Below, one piece after another: positions 53,201 to 61,608 of a stretch of DNA of 64,000 nucleotides. The DNA lies in contig CAVTJN010000019.1 of NCBI GenBank assembly GCA_963735055.1, positions 521,695-585,694 of the forward strand. Direction: 5' to 3'. Numbering within the stretch: the first letter of the stretch is position 1; each line of letters begins with the position of its first letter. A model generated the notes under the pieces. It did no database searches. It saw nothing but the letters and a program-made list of their open reading frames with translations, and was not told the origin of the DNA. Both the position numbers and the translations under genes were made by a program. Origin of the DNA: JBBITI01 sp963735055. Lineage in GTDB: Bacteria > Chloroflexota > Dehalococcoidia > Dehalococcoidales > UBA2162.

Positions 53201-55162
53201 CTATAGTCCGCTGCGGTCGCGGTAGTTCTTCTCCACGTCCCCGTGAAAGTCCAGCGGCATGTCGCCGGTCTTCACCTTTCCCTGGTCCAACCTGATGGTG
53301 ACCCACTTCTGCCAGTCGGGATGATCGACCACCGGGTAGTCCGACCTCACAAAGCCGAGGGCGGAGTTCCCGGCCTTGCGCGCCCGGCAACCTTCCATTA
53401 TCATCTGCCCGTTGGTGATGATGGTGAAGACTTCCAGGGCGCGTATCAGCTCGTGCGGGTTCCGGGCGAAGGCCGAAGCCGCTTCACCATCCTCAATTTC
53501 CTCAAACCACTTTAAACCCAGCTTGAGCAACCGTTCGCTCTTTATCTCACCGCAGTAGTCCTGCATCACTTTGCAGGCGCCGGCGTTGAGCTCTTTCCAT
53601 TCCATACCGTTCTTGCGCCGCACCGGTGCGTAGACTCGGGCTTTTTCCGCCTCGACCTGACCGCGGTCAACCGCTGGAGCGCCCGTCCCGGTAGCGTACC
53701 TGGCGGCCCTTCGGCCGGCGTATCTCCCGGTGGCCGCAGCATAGGCATGGTCCCCGTTGAAGAATATCTGCCCGCCGGCGCAAAACAGACCCGGAAGGCT
53801 GGTCATCAGGTCCCAGTCGACGACAGGGCCACCCCCCGAGACGATGCCCCCACCGGAGTACTGCCGCCACTTCGGCAGGCCGCCGCCGCCGTAACCCTGG
53901 AGCAGGTCCTTGTCCGGGTCAAAACCAGCCTGGGTGTATGTCCGGTAGATCGGAATCAGGGTCTTCCCTTCCTGGGCGATCATCAGACCGAAAATGACCT
54001 GGCGCTCGTGCTCCGGCATCGCCGGCAGATCGGCGTAGAGGGGCAGTTCAGCTTCAATCGGTTTTACGCCGGGTCCCGGGCCCCCGAACTCGGCCATGCC
54101 TCTCACCGGGAGCAGCCGGGGTCCGCGGTACCGATGGTCGGACCCCTCGCCACCCCCCGACAGAAAGAATTTCTGGCCGGGGGCCGGCCGGTATCGTTCC
54201 GAAACGGTCTTCAGAATGTTGCCGTCCCGGTCCACCCACGGGATTTCCTGACCGTTGGCGTCAACCATGGTGCACGCATACCACGTGTTGTTGGCGTTGC
54301 CGTAGCCGTATTGGGGGTATCCGTAGGGGCCGGCGCCCCCCGGTCCGGAAGCCTCCACTCCCGCCATCACCGCCCCGGCTTTCCAGGCCATGGCATGACC
54401 GTCGCCGGTCAGATTCGGAGTGCGGTGACTGTAAGTCAGCCCCCTCAGCTCAGTAGAGAATATCCACTCGCGCTGGGGGAAGTACATGCACAGCACGGAG
54501 GCTTTGGCACTGAATACGTAGAACTCACCGGTGCGGGCGTTGACGCCGGTGGCCCCGACGACTCTGGCCCCCTGCTTGCCGCCTGCGTTGAGCAGGCTGG
54601 ACACGAATACGTGGTCGAAAATCCTGACACCGAGGCGCCGGCATTCCTTGTAGATGGCCTCTTTGACGTAGGCTCCCCATACCCGGGCACAATACTTGGC
54701 CGTGTAGTCATAGGCAAACAGGAGTTTGGTGGCCTCGTCCCGGAACTCGGCGCCCTTGAAGTCGTCATCCGAATCCCGGATCTTCATTCCCATCTTCTCG
54801 ATCTCGAGAAGACAGTCGTAGCTTTCCCGGGTTGTTATGTACAGTGGGATGGTGTTCCGCCAACCGCCGCGGCTGTCCACCAGGGCCTGGGTGAACTCCT
54901 CCGGAGATATCTGGCAGGCGGGGTTGGTGACCACACAATGCCAGTGGTCGACCCCCGACCCGCCGGCACCGCTTGACGCGGTGGCGCCCTTCTCCACCAG
55001 GACCACCCTCGCCCCCCTCCGGGCGGCACTTATGGCCGTCCAGCAACCGGCGATACCGCCGCCGAGGACGAGGACGTCGCAGCTGACCTCGTTCTCCTTC
55101 CCGTAGCTCACCGGATAGGGCCAACGAACCGCCTGACTTTTCGCCAGTTCCTCGTAGTTCAT
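53201..55162 (-). CDS. FAD-dependent flavoprotein subunit, fumarate reductase/AprA-like
   Basis: 653-residue flavoprotein of the succinate dehydrogenase/fumarate reductase/adenylylsulfate reductase alpha family. N-terminal FAD motif DVLVLGGGIAGCWTAISAA at residues ~29-47, KGATASSGAGGSGVDHW, and a second FAD segment SLPGLFCAGGQIFFNGDHAY with RYAGRRAA. C-terminal helical domain (ARNPHELIRALEVFTIITNG). No signal peptide, so cytoplasmic. It lies upstream of an AprB-like ferredoxin, but the operon lacks sat/qmo genes and continues with two CoA-transferases, so an acyl-CoA or carboxylate redox reaction is more likely than sulfate reduction. Start ATG 55162 has GGAGGGAC upstream. Confidence 0.85.
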   Translation of the reverse strand: MNYEELAKSQAVRWPYPVSYGKENEVSCDVLVLGGGIAGCWTAISAARRGARVVLVEKGATASSGAGGSGVDHWHCVVTNPACQISPEEFTQALVDSRGGWRNTIPLYITTRESYDCLLEIEKMGMKIRDSDDDFKGAEFRDEATKLLFAYDYTAKYCARVWGAYVKEAIYKECRRLGVRIFDHVFVSSLLNAGGKQGARVVGATGVNARTGEFYVFSAKASVLCMYFPQREWIFSTELRGLTYSHRTPNLTGDGHAMAWKAGAVMAGVEASGPGGAGPYGYPQYGYGNANNTWYACTMVDANGQEIPWVDRDGNILKTVSERYRPAPGQKFFLSGGGEGSDHRYRGPRLLPVRGMAEFGGPGPGVKPIEAELPLYADLPAMPEHERQVIFGLMIAQEGKTLIPIYRTYTQAGFDPDKDLLQGYGGGGLPKWRQYSGGGIVSGGGPVVDWDLMTSLPGLFCAGGQIFFNGDHAYAAATGRYAGRRAARYATGTGAPAVDRGQVEAEKARVYAPVRRKNGMEWKELNAGACKVMQDYCGEIKSERLLKLGLKWFEEIEDGEAASAFARNPHELIRALEVFTIITNGQMIMEGCRARKAGNSALGFVRSDYPVVDHPDWQKWVTIRLDQGKVKTGDMPLDFHGDVEKNYRDRSGL

Positions 55163-55204
55163 CTACTGTCCCTCCTTGGCCGGTTCCGAATTAGAATTCC
55201 GCGT

Positions 55205-55213
55205 ATTATACCA
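55205..55213 (-). promoter_or_regulatory. Extended -10 promoter of the flavoprotein operon
   Basis: Minus strand TGGTATAAT (55205-55213): perfect -10 with the TG extension, no good -35 at 17 bp. 42 bases before ATG 55162; divergent from the SDR gene at 55373. Confidence 0.5.
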
Positions 55214-55372
55214 GAAGAAGCCATCAGTCCCCCGGCCCTGTCAACCGGTCTACGAATAGCCCTTCTGCGGGAGGGTGGCGGCGGGGCAGCATGCCGGATG
55301 ACGGAGAATGGTGTAGAATCCATCCAAGCGGATTACCGGAGTCTGTCACGAATCCTGGGACGGAGGCCAAAC

Positions 55373-56131
55373 ATGGTTTCAGACGGCAAAGTAGCAATTA
55401 TCACCGGGGCCGGCAGCGGCATCGGCAAGGCCACCGCGCTCGCCTTTCTCAAAGATGGCTATCGCGTTGCCTGCGCCGGCCGCCGCCAGGCAGCCCTCGA
55501 GGGCACGATCAGGGAAGCGGGGGAAAACGCGTCCCGGGCCATCGCCGTGCCGACCGACGTGCGCGAAGAAAGGGCAGTTGAAAGCCTGTTCGCCACGGCC
55601 CGGGGCAAGTTCGGCCGGGTCGATGTTGTTTTTAACAACGCCGGCGTCTTCGCCCCGGCCGTTATGCTGGAGGACCTCACACTGGATCAGTGGAAGGCGG
55701 TCGTTGATGCCAACCTGACCGGCATGTTTCTGTGCATCCGTGAAGCATTTCGGACCATGAAGGCGCAGGATCCGCGAGGCGGCCGCATCATCAACAACGG
55801 GTCGATTTCGGCCCACGCCCCGAGGCCCAACTCCGCCCCCTACACCGCCACCAAGCACGGGGTGACTGGCCTGACCAAGTGCGCCGCGCTCGACGGCCGA
55901 AGGTACGACATCGCCTGTAGCCAGATCGACATCGGAAACGCCACCACGGAACTCACGGCGCGCATATCCCGGGGCACGCCACAGGCCGACGGATCAGTTA
56001 GGACAGAGCCGATGATGAATGTAAACGAGGTGGCCGGCGCCGTGTTGTACATGGCTAGTCTGCCACTCGACACCAACGTCCAGTTCCTGACAATCATGGC
56101 GACCAAGATGCCGTACCTCGGCCGCGGCTGA
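55373..56131 (+). CDS. Short-chain dehydrogenase/reductase (SDR)
   Basis: 252-residue classical SDR. TGAGSGIG at residues ~10-17, CAGRRQAAL after beta-2 (Arg-Arg suggests NADP), NNAG in VVFNNAGVF, active site NGSISAHAPRPNSAPYTATKHG (S...Y-x3-K). The C-terminus QFLTIMATKMPYLGRG is typical of a subfamily of short SDRs. ATG 55373 follows GGACGGAGG; an earlier in-frame ATG at 55298 has weaker context. Divergent from the flavoprotein operon and 129 bp before the first UGSC-like gene. Substrate unknown. Confidence 0.88.
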   Translation: MVSDGKVAIITGAGSGIGKATALAFLKDGYRVACAGRRQAALEGTIREAGENASRAIAVPTDVREERAVESLFATARGKFGRVDVVFNNAGVFAPAVMLEDLTLDQWKAVVDANLTGMFLCIREAFRTMKAQDPRGGRIINNGSISAHAPRPNSAPYTATKHGVTGLTKCAALDGRRYDIACSQIDIGNATTELTARISRGTPQADGSVRTEPMMNVNEVAGAVLYMASLPLDTNVQFLTIMATKMPYLGRG

Positions 56132-56259
56132 CGCACAGCCGCGGGCGGACTTCCGGTAGTCCTGGTCTCCGGTCCGCCGGCCCTGGATTCGACAGTGTCC
56201 CCTGTCCCGTTGTAACATCGCGGGGGTTATCGGAAGGTACAAACGTCGAGGAGTGGAGA

Positions 56260-58016
56260 ATGGCGACAAGACATCGAGATGTGTACGAGTGTCTGAATCC
56301 GCTGGGTATCCAGAATCCGGTGGAGACATATCCGCTGGCGCCGCGACTTGATGGGCTGGACGGCAAGGAAATCTGGCTGAGTATCACCGGCGAGCCGGAT
56401 ATTACTATTCCGCTGGAGAGACGCCTCAAGAGTGACTATCCCAACGTGAACTGGAAACTGAAGAAGACCTACGGCATCTTCCCGGTCCAGTTGTCCGAAG
56501 AGGAGATGAAGACCGCCGACGGTCTGATACAGGCCATTTGCTGGTGAAGCGGCGCAGTGTGGGGGCAGTTGCCCTACCTGGCCAAACTCGAGAAAGCCGG
56601 CATCCCGACCGTTCTGGTCGACCTGGCTGACCAGCATGAAATGGTACGGCAGGAAGCGCTTGTCAGCGGCGTGCCTCAGATCCGCCATCTGCACGCCTCA
56701 CGTACCCTGCCCGGCCCGGCCGACGTCGATACCTGGATCACGCGCATGCTGGACGAACTGGTCCGTCCGCTGACTGATGAGGAGACAGACTCATGGCCGC
56801 TGGGAGATCCCGCAGCAGCGCATCATCTTCGAGGGCACCCTGGACGAAGCCGAGGAGTTCTATCAGCAGGACGCGGTTCGTCCCGCACCCGGTCAACGCG
56901 CAGCATCTCGGTGTATACCGACGGTTTTCCGATCGTGATCCCCACCGAGGAGCGGGTGGCAAGGATGCTCAAGGGCACCAGTCACCGGCCGGACGAGGTT
57001 GTCACTCTGGTCGACGACCTGCCGGCTTATATCGGGGCGATGGGTCGGGAGACGAAGAAAGGGCGACCGGTGTTGTTTCATCCGCTGAAGCGGACGGCCA
57101 CGGTGGAGCGGATTGCCGTCAACGCCGTGATGTCCGGATGCAGACCGGAACACCTGCCGGTGGTGCTGGCCATCGCTCAATCCGGCTGTTCGATCGTCAC
57201 CACCAACTTCCCCAGCCAGGCCGTTTGTCTCAGCGGACCCATCGTCAAGGAGATCGGGCTGAACGTCGGCGTCGGCCACATGGGTCCCGGCAGCCCGGTC
57301 AATTCGACCCATCGGCCGGTCCTATCAGATGATGGCCATCAACCTGAGCGGCGCCGTTCCGGGGATCAACCGGATGGGTTGCCACGGCAATCCGATGAAC
57401 AACGGCGGGATGTGCTTCGGCGAGAACGGCGACCGACTCCCACCCGGCTGGGACGGTTTGAATGTGGAGAGCGGATTCCGCAACGACGAAAGCGTGGTTA
57501 TGGTGTACCAGGTGTTTGGCGGTATCGTCGGTTCCCAGTTCTCACCCGGTGGCTACCGGGCCTTGCAGAAGAGTGGTCACGGCGGCATCGCCCGTCGCTT
57601 TGGTGTCAAGGGCACTCCCGGACCGCACAACTGGCTCAACTACCTGGTCCCCGGTATTTGGGCGGGCCGCGAGGGCGGTACGACCATCGTCATGGTGCCC
57701 GAGTTGGCCCAGCACCTGGTCGACCTTGGTTTCAAGAGCAAGAATGACGTCTACGAATGGCTCTGGAAGCAGAGTCTTCGAGCCACTCAAGGACTACCGC
57801 GGCCGGTCCTGGCCGGATTTCGCCCGCAACGGCTGGATGGGCATCGAGAAAACGTCGGGCAAGCCCTGGAAGGAGTTGCCCGATGACTACCTGGTTCCGG
57901 CCGGTGGCGACTCGCCCGGTGATAGCTGTATCGTCGTGGCCGGCGGTGATGAAGAGGCAGCCGTCGAACTGCTCGGCGGGCGGGGCGATGCCTTCAGCAT
58001 CGACGTCTGGCGGTAA
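56260..58016 (+). CDS. UGSC-like selenoprotein candidate, in-frame TGA at codon 96 and four frame changes
   Basis: About 585 residues if TGA (56545-56547) is read as selenocysteine and indels are repaired. The N-terminal ~190 residues resemble UGSC-type (seleno)proteins: APRLDGLDGKEIWLSI, then AICW-U-SGAVWGQLPYLAKLE and KAGIPTVLVD, where Sec aligns with the U of UGSC. The C-terminal domain of unknown function has TDGFPIVIPTEERV, VNAVMSGCRPEHLPVV and GKPWKELPDDY. Frame changes lie near 56795, 56900, 57320 and 57780; pieces between them are clean. The other gene at 61609-63387 is an intact paralog with TGA at the same codon. Start ATG 56260 follows GAGGAG. Function unknown; a redox or C-S/C-halogen-type reaction at Sec is inference. 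Confidence 0.75.
56545..56577 (+). promoter_or_regulatory. Recoded TGA and candidate bacterial SECIS stem-loop (copy 1)
   Basis: TGA 56545-56547; core stem GGGC (56563-56566) with GCCC (56571-56574), loop AGTT starting 20 nt after the TGA, extendable to 56559/56577 with one bulged G. The distance and the G in the first two loop positions agree with my memory of bacterial SECIS rules. Confidence 0.55.
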
Positions 58017-58092
58017 CGACCCGGCATGAGGACGCCAGGACGCTGCCCCTCCGGGGGGGCACTAACGAATTCCGGTTACTAAAGGAGGGACG

Positions 58093-58515
58093 ATGATGCT
58101 GAGCTACCTGGGAGACGTCAATTGGCTGGCCGTGATCCTTTGCGCGCTCCTGAGCATGGCCATCGGATTCATCTGGTACGGGCCCCTTTTCAGCAAGCCG
58201 TGGGCTAGATTGACGGGTTGGACTAACGAGAAGGTGGCCGGCCTGCCGCGCAGCAACATGGTTACCAGCTACGTGCTGGCGTTCATCGCCGCGTTCGTTA
58301 TTGCGTCGGTGCTGTCAATCACCCTGATTGCCGTCGGCGCCGACGGGTTGGGCGAGGGGCTCGCCACGGCCGCTATTCTCTGGATCGGCTTCACCGGGGC
58401 CACCATCGGGGTCAACATGACGTTCGAACGAAGACCCATTTCCCTGTTCGGTATTGAGGCCGGATATCATCTCGTGGCTCTGATCGTATACTCGGTGGTG
58501 CTGAGTCTCTGGTAG
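58093..58515 (+). CDS. DUF1761-family membrane protein
   Basis: 140 residues with four predicted transmembrane helices: NWLAVILCALLSMAIGFIWY, YVLAFIAAFVIASVLSITLI, LATAAILWIGFTGATIGVN and YHLVALIVYSVVLSLW. The motif IGFIWYGPLFSKPWARLTGW after helix 1 and the overall spacing are typical of DUF1761 as I remember it. Start ATG 58093 (second ATG 3 bases later) with AAAGGAGGGAC upstream. Function unknown. 76 bp after the first UGSC-like gene. Confidence 0.8.
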   Translation: MMLSYLGDVNWLAVILCALLSMAIGFIWYGPLFSKPWARLTGWTNEKVAGLPRSNMVTSYVLAFIAAFVIASVLSITLIAVGADGLGEGLATAAILWIGFTGATIGVNMTFERRPISLFGIEAGYHLVALIVYSVVLSLW

Positions 58516-58605
58516 GCGTCGGCTACACCCGCCAGGTCGTACGGGACTGGCGGCCGTAGGCCACCGCCTGAATAGGGCTATGAACTGTGACCGGCCGGGC
58601 TCGGA

Positions 58606-59742
58606 CTAGCGGCCAACGAACAGCGGGGAGGAGAGTGATCCGTACGCGTCCTGCAAAGGGACCACGATCTCGGTTTGCCGGGTGATGAGGTCGACCCTCA
58701 ATATACCCGAGCCCACCCATCTGCCGGTGCCCTCATCGTACGCGACTCCACTCGCAAGGATGTGCTGGTTGCCCGCCCAGGAAGGCGATCCGGCATTGCT
58801 GATCACTTTCCGGCGACTTGTTCCGTCGGCATTCATGACATAGATCGCTCCGATGCCCGGCGCTTCACTCTCGAAGAACGCCACTTTCCGCCCATCCGGA
58901 GACCAGCAGTACTGCCCATCGTCCTCACTGGGAGTGTTAGTCAGGTTGGTGCTCCGACCGGATGGCACGTCCACTATGAATATGTCGTCGTAGTGGGTAA
59001 TATCATCGATGAAGAGAGTCTCGTAAGAGTAGAGTATCTCCCGTCCGTTCGGCGACCAGCGCGGCGGCTCAAACGGGTTGAGCCCCCAGTCGAGGTCAGT
59101 GAGCCGTCTGATGTTGCCGCCGCCGGCGTTCATCTCGTATATGTTGTAGTGCGTCTCAGGGTCATCGGTGCGGCCGACGAAGGCGACGCGTCTTCCGTCC
59201 GGGGAATATGATGCCCGGCTTATCGACATGCTGTCCACCGAAGCTAGGTGCTTCCTCGCTGCAGTGGCCACGTCTATCGACTCGATGGTAGTGAAACGGA
59301 TTGTGTCCTGGCGAGTGCCGTTTACCAGATACGTCTCAACAACCCGGCTCCCGTGGAAAGCGATCAGCACTTTCCGGCCGTCATGCGAAATGGAAAGACT
59401 GGAAATGTCCAAGCCCTCCAGGTTCAGCAATCGCCTCTGATCGCCAGCCGGGGTGACGAGACTTAGCCAGACCACCGGATCCCGATAGTGGCCCTCGAAG
59501 TAGACGAACCGCCCGTTAGCGGACCATAGCTGGTCGTGCTGGCTAAGGTTGAGGAAGCGGCCCTTTTCGCTCAAGGCGAGAACGTCGGGACTCGGCCGGC
59601 TGGCAGTCACGACCACGCGGGAGTTCGTGCCCTTGAGAGACGCCACAAAGGCCACCGTGTCACGCCCGGCAGTGCAACCGGCGGCCGCAACGAGGGTGAA
59701 GGCCAATGCGGTGGCGAGAAGAACAGGCTGAACTCTCATCAC
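58606..59742 (-). CDS. TolB-like beta-propeller lipoprotein
   Basis: 378 residues. Lipoprotein signal peptide with lipobox VAAAGC (Cys at residue ~23), so exported and lipid-anchored. Then a WD40-like/PD40 propeller with repeated blade motifs SISHDGRKVLIAF, SYSPDGRRVAFVGR, RWSPNGREILYSY and CWSPDGRKVAFFE. Resembles TolB-type propellers but without the TolB N-terminal domain; function unknown, possibly a periplasmic-face scaffold or degraded-substrate sensor. Start ATG 59742 (second ATG directly follows). Convergent with DUF1761. Confidence 0.85.
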   Translation of the reverse strand: MMRVQPVLLATALAFTLVAAAGCTAGRDTVAFVASLKGTNSRVVVTASRPSPDVLALSEKGRFLNLSQHDQLWSANGRFVYFEGHYRDPVVWLSLVTPAGDQRRLLNLEGLDISSLSISHDGRKVLIAFHGSRVVETYLVNGTRQDTIRFTTIESIDVATAARKHLASVDSMSISRASYSPDGRRVAFVGRTDDPETHYNIYEMNAGGGNIRRLTDLDWGLNPFEPPRWSPNGREILYSYETLFIDDITHYDDIFIVDVPSGRSTNLTNTPSEDDGQYCWSPDGRKVAFFESEAPGIGAIYVMNADGTSRRKVISNAGSPSWAGNQHILASGVAYDEGTGRWVGSGILRVDLITRQTEIVVPLQDAYGSLSSPLFVGR

Positions 59743-59906
59743 CTTGATATAGTCGTCGGCGGGCAGAAAGGTTCACGTGCCCACCCGGCTCATGCTCCGA
59801 AGGTGGTCGTCCACCTTACTCCGGAGACCAGAACTCGCCTGCCCCCGAAGCGCAGCGGAGCGGGGTCGAACCGGGAGGATTGGGTCGAACCTCGGCGCTG
59901 ATGGCC

Positions 59907-60083
59907 TTACTTCTTGCGATACACGTTAAGACCGACCACCTCGCTGCGCCCCGGTAACGGGAAACTCCCTTCGGTCGAGGCAATGATGATCGTCTTACCG
60001 GAAGACGAAGGACCGAATTCCTTGGTCAGGTCGACTGTTATGGTAAGAGTATTCCCTTGGACGGAGAACTCGACATTCTTCAT
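59907..60083 (-). CDS. Small conserved protein of unknown function
   Basis: 58 residues, MKNVEFSVQGNTLTITVDL to GKTIIIASTEG, ending GLNVYRKK. Predicted beta-rich with strongly alternating hydrophobic residues; KEFGPSSSGKTIIIASTEG looks like a conserved core and I recall similar short proteins in many bacteria and archaea, with no assigned function. Start ATG 60083, with GGAGG 5 bases upstream (GGAGGTTGCC). Cytoplasmic. Separate transcription unit by position. Confidence 0.7.
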   Translation of the reverse strand: MKNVEFSVQGNTLTITVDLTKEFGPSSSGKTIIIASTEGSFPLPGRSEVVGLNVYRKK

Positions 60084-60502
60084 GGCAACCTCCGAGAAAT
60101 AGTGTCTTGTTGTCCTGTTCCTCGCCGCCCGATTCCATATCCGCTGCAGAACTGACCGGACACGGATTATGCCCAAGGACCCGGACTCCACGCCGGACAA
60201 AAAAGCTCTTTGGATAGTGCAATTCTAAGCCTCCGGCCCAGTCCGCGCAAGATAGGTCTGTTGTGGTGTCGGTCCGACATTACACCCCGGGTTAGCTCTT
60301 CCGGGTGGCCCGCGATATCCAATAGTACCGCCTTGATACTACTAACGCCCGATAGCCCTCGCCGCACGGCAATTCCTATAATCAGTTAGGCCCGTGCCGG
60401 GCCCACGGATTCTGAAGCAGCCAGGTTCGCCGACGATCTCAGAATTGATTCAGGTCTTTCACCATCGTCCAAACCGGCGAGTATGAATTGAGGAGAAACC
60501 GA
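60084..60502. other. Intergenic region, 419 bases
   Basis: No gene seen. A perfect TATAAT at 60378-60383 without a good -35 may serve the lipoprotein gene starting at 60503. No hairpin terminators or repeats were noticed. Confidence 0.4.
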
Positions 60503-61456
60503 ATGACCAGGATACTGCGGGCGCTCCTGTTGCTGATGGCCTCGGCTGCGGTTCCCGTGTCGTTGGCCTCCTGCGGTGAGGGTGCGCCTGTTACCGCTAC
60601 CCCGGAGCAAAGTCCGGTCTCCGTATCTCCCACGATCTCATCGCCTTCCTCGAGCACCGTGCCAACCACCATCGACGGCTCATCTGCTCAACACGCAGCG
60701 GCGACTGCCCAGGAGGTCGCTGACGGTGCGCTCAGAGCCAGTCAGGAGATCAAGTCATTCAAATTCGACATGGACTTCGCCATGTCATTCACTATGCCCG
60801 CCGGCAATGAGACCCGTACGATGACCATGCTGGAGACGGGCACCGGATCAGTCAACGTCCCGCAAAGAGAAATGGGCCTGGCGATGAATTTGTCCATGGA
60901 TATTCCCAACCAGGTGAGGCAAACCGGGACGGCCGAAATCTACCTGGTCGATGGCTGGATGTACATGAAGGCGAGTGCCGCCGGGGCAGGCGACCAGTGG
61001 ACCAAGATGAGGCTTACGGATGAACTGTGGGCTGCGCAGAGCCGCTTTTCCAGCATGACGGATCTGCTGAGGTCGCCGATCAGTCTGGAGACGCTCGGGA
61101 GCGAAATGGTCGCGGGTGTCGACTGCTACGTTCTCAACATCACCCCCAACATGACGTCCCTGGCCGACTGGGTGGCGGGACAGGCCCAGGCAGGACAAGA
61201 CGGCGGGGGCTCCTTCGCAGACGACATGTCGAAGACTTTCCAGAACTTCGCGGTCAAAGAGTGGATAGCCAAAGACAGCCTTCTTCCGGTCAGGCAGACG
61301 GTGGTCATTGGAATGGATACCACTACGGAGGGCGTCACCAGCGGCATGAAACTCGACATGAGTGTCACACTTTCGTTTCATGATTACGGAAAGGCAGTCA
61401 GCATCCAGTTGCCTCCCGAAGCTCTCAACGCAAAGGAACTGGTGACCACCAAGTGA
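60503..61456 (+). CDS. Lipoprotein, LppX/DUF6612-like
   Basis: 317-residue exported lipoprotein. Signal peptide with lipobox SLASCG (Cys at residue ~24), a Ser/Thr/Pro-rich linker (SVSPTISSPSSSTVPTT), then a domain starting EIKSFKFDMDFAMSF and continuing LETGTGSVNVPQREM and AEIYLVDGWMYMK. This is the pattern of LppX/LprG- or DUF6612-type domains that bind lipids or act in the cell envelope. ATG 60503 follows AGGAGAAA. Function unknown. 152 bp before the second UGSC-like gene. Confidence 0.75.
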   Translation: MTRILRALLLLMASAAVPVSLASCGEGAPVTATPEQSPVSVSPTISSPSSSTVPTTIDGSSAQHAAATAQEVADGALRASQEIKSFKFDMDFAMSFTMPAGNETRTMTMLETGTGSVNVPQREMGLAMNLSMDIPNQVRQTGTAEIYLVDGWMYMKASAAGAGDQWTKMRLTDELWAAQSRFSSMTDLLRSPISLETLGSEMVAGVDCYVLNITPNMTSLADWVAGQAQAGQDGGGSFADDMSKTFQNFAVKEWIAKDSLLPVRQTVVIGMDTTTEGVTSGMKLDMSVTLSFHDYGKAVSIQLPPEALNAKELVTTK

Positions 61457-61552
61457 GACGGGCTACTCCTCGTTTAGACCAGAGCGATTGACGATACGGC
61501 ACTGCCCAGGGATATCGTCTACTCATCCGACCCCAAGACTCCAGCCTCACGG

Positions 61553-61581
61553 TTGTAGACCGCACTGCGCCGCGGTACACT
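61553..61581 (+). promoter_or_regulatory. Candidate sigma-70 promoter of the second UGSC-like gene
   Basis: TTGTAG at 61553-61558, 17-bp spacer, TACACT at 61576-61581, 27 bases before ATG 61609. The first UGSC-like gene has only a weaker match (TTCGAC, 17 bp, TGTAAC) upstream. Confidence 0.45.
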
Positions 61582-61608
61582 TGTGGAAAAACTAGGGAGC
61601 GAGGAATA

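Noticed and set aside
53747..54976. Long antisense open frame (409 codons) opposite the flavoprotein gene
   Set aside because: Composition-driven shadow with Gly/Pro/His-rich low-complexity sequence and no recognised motif.
53201..55162. Dissimilatory sulfate reduction by AprAB
   Set aside because: No sat, qmo or dsr genes nearby, altered ferredoxin cluster motif, and CoA-transferases in the operon.
56545..56547. Reading the TGA as a normal stop giving a 95-residue protein
   Set aside because: Homology to the paralog continues directly after the TGA at the same codon in both genes.
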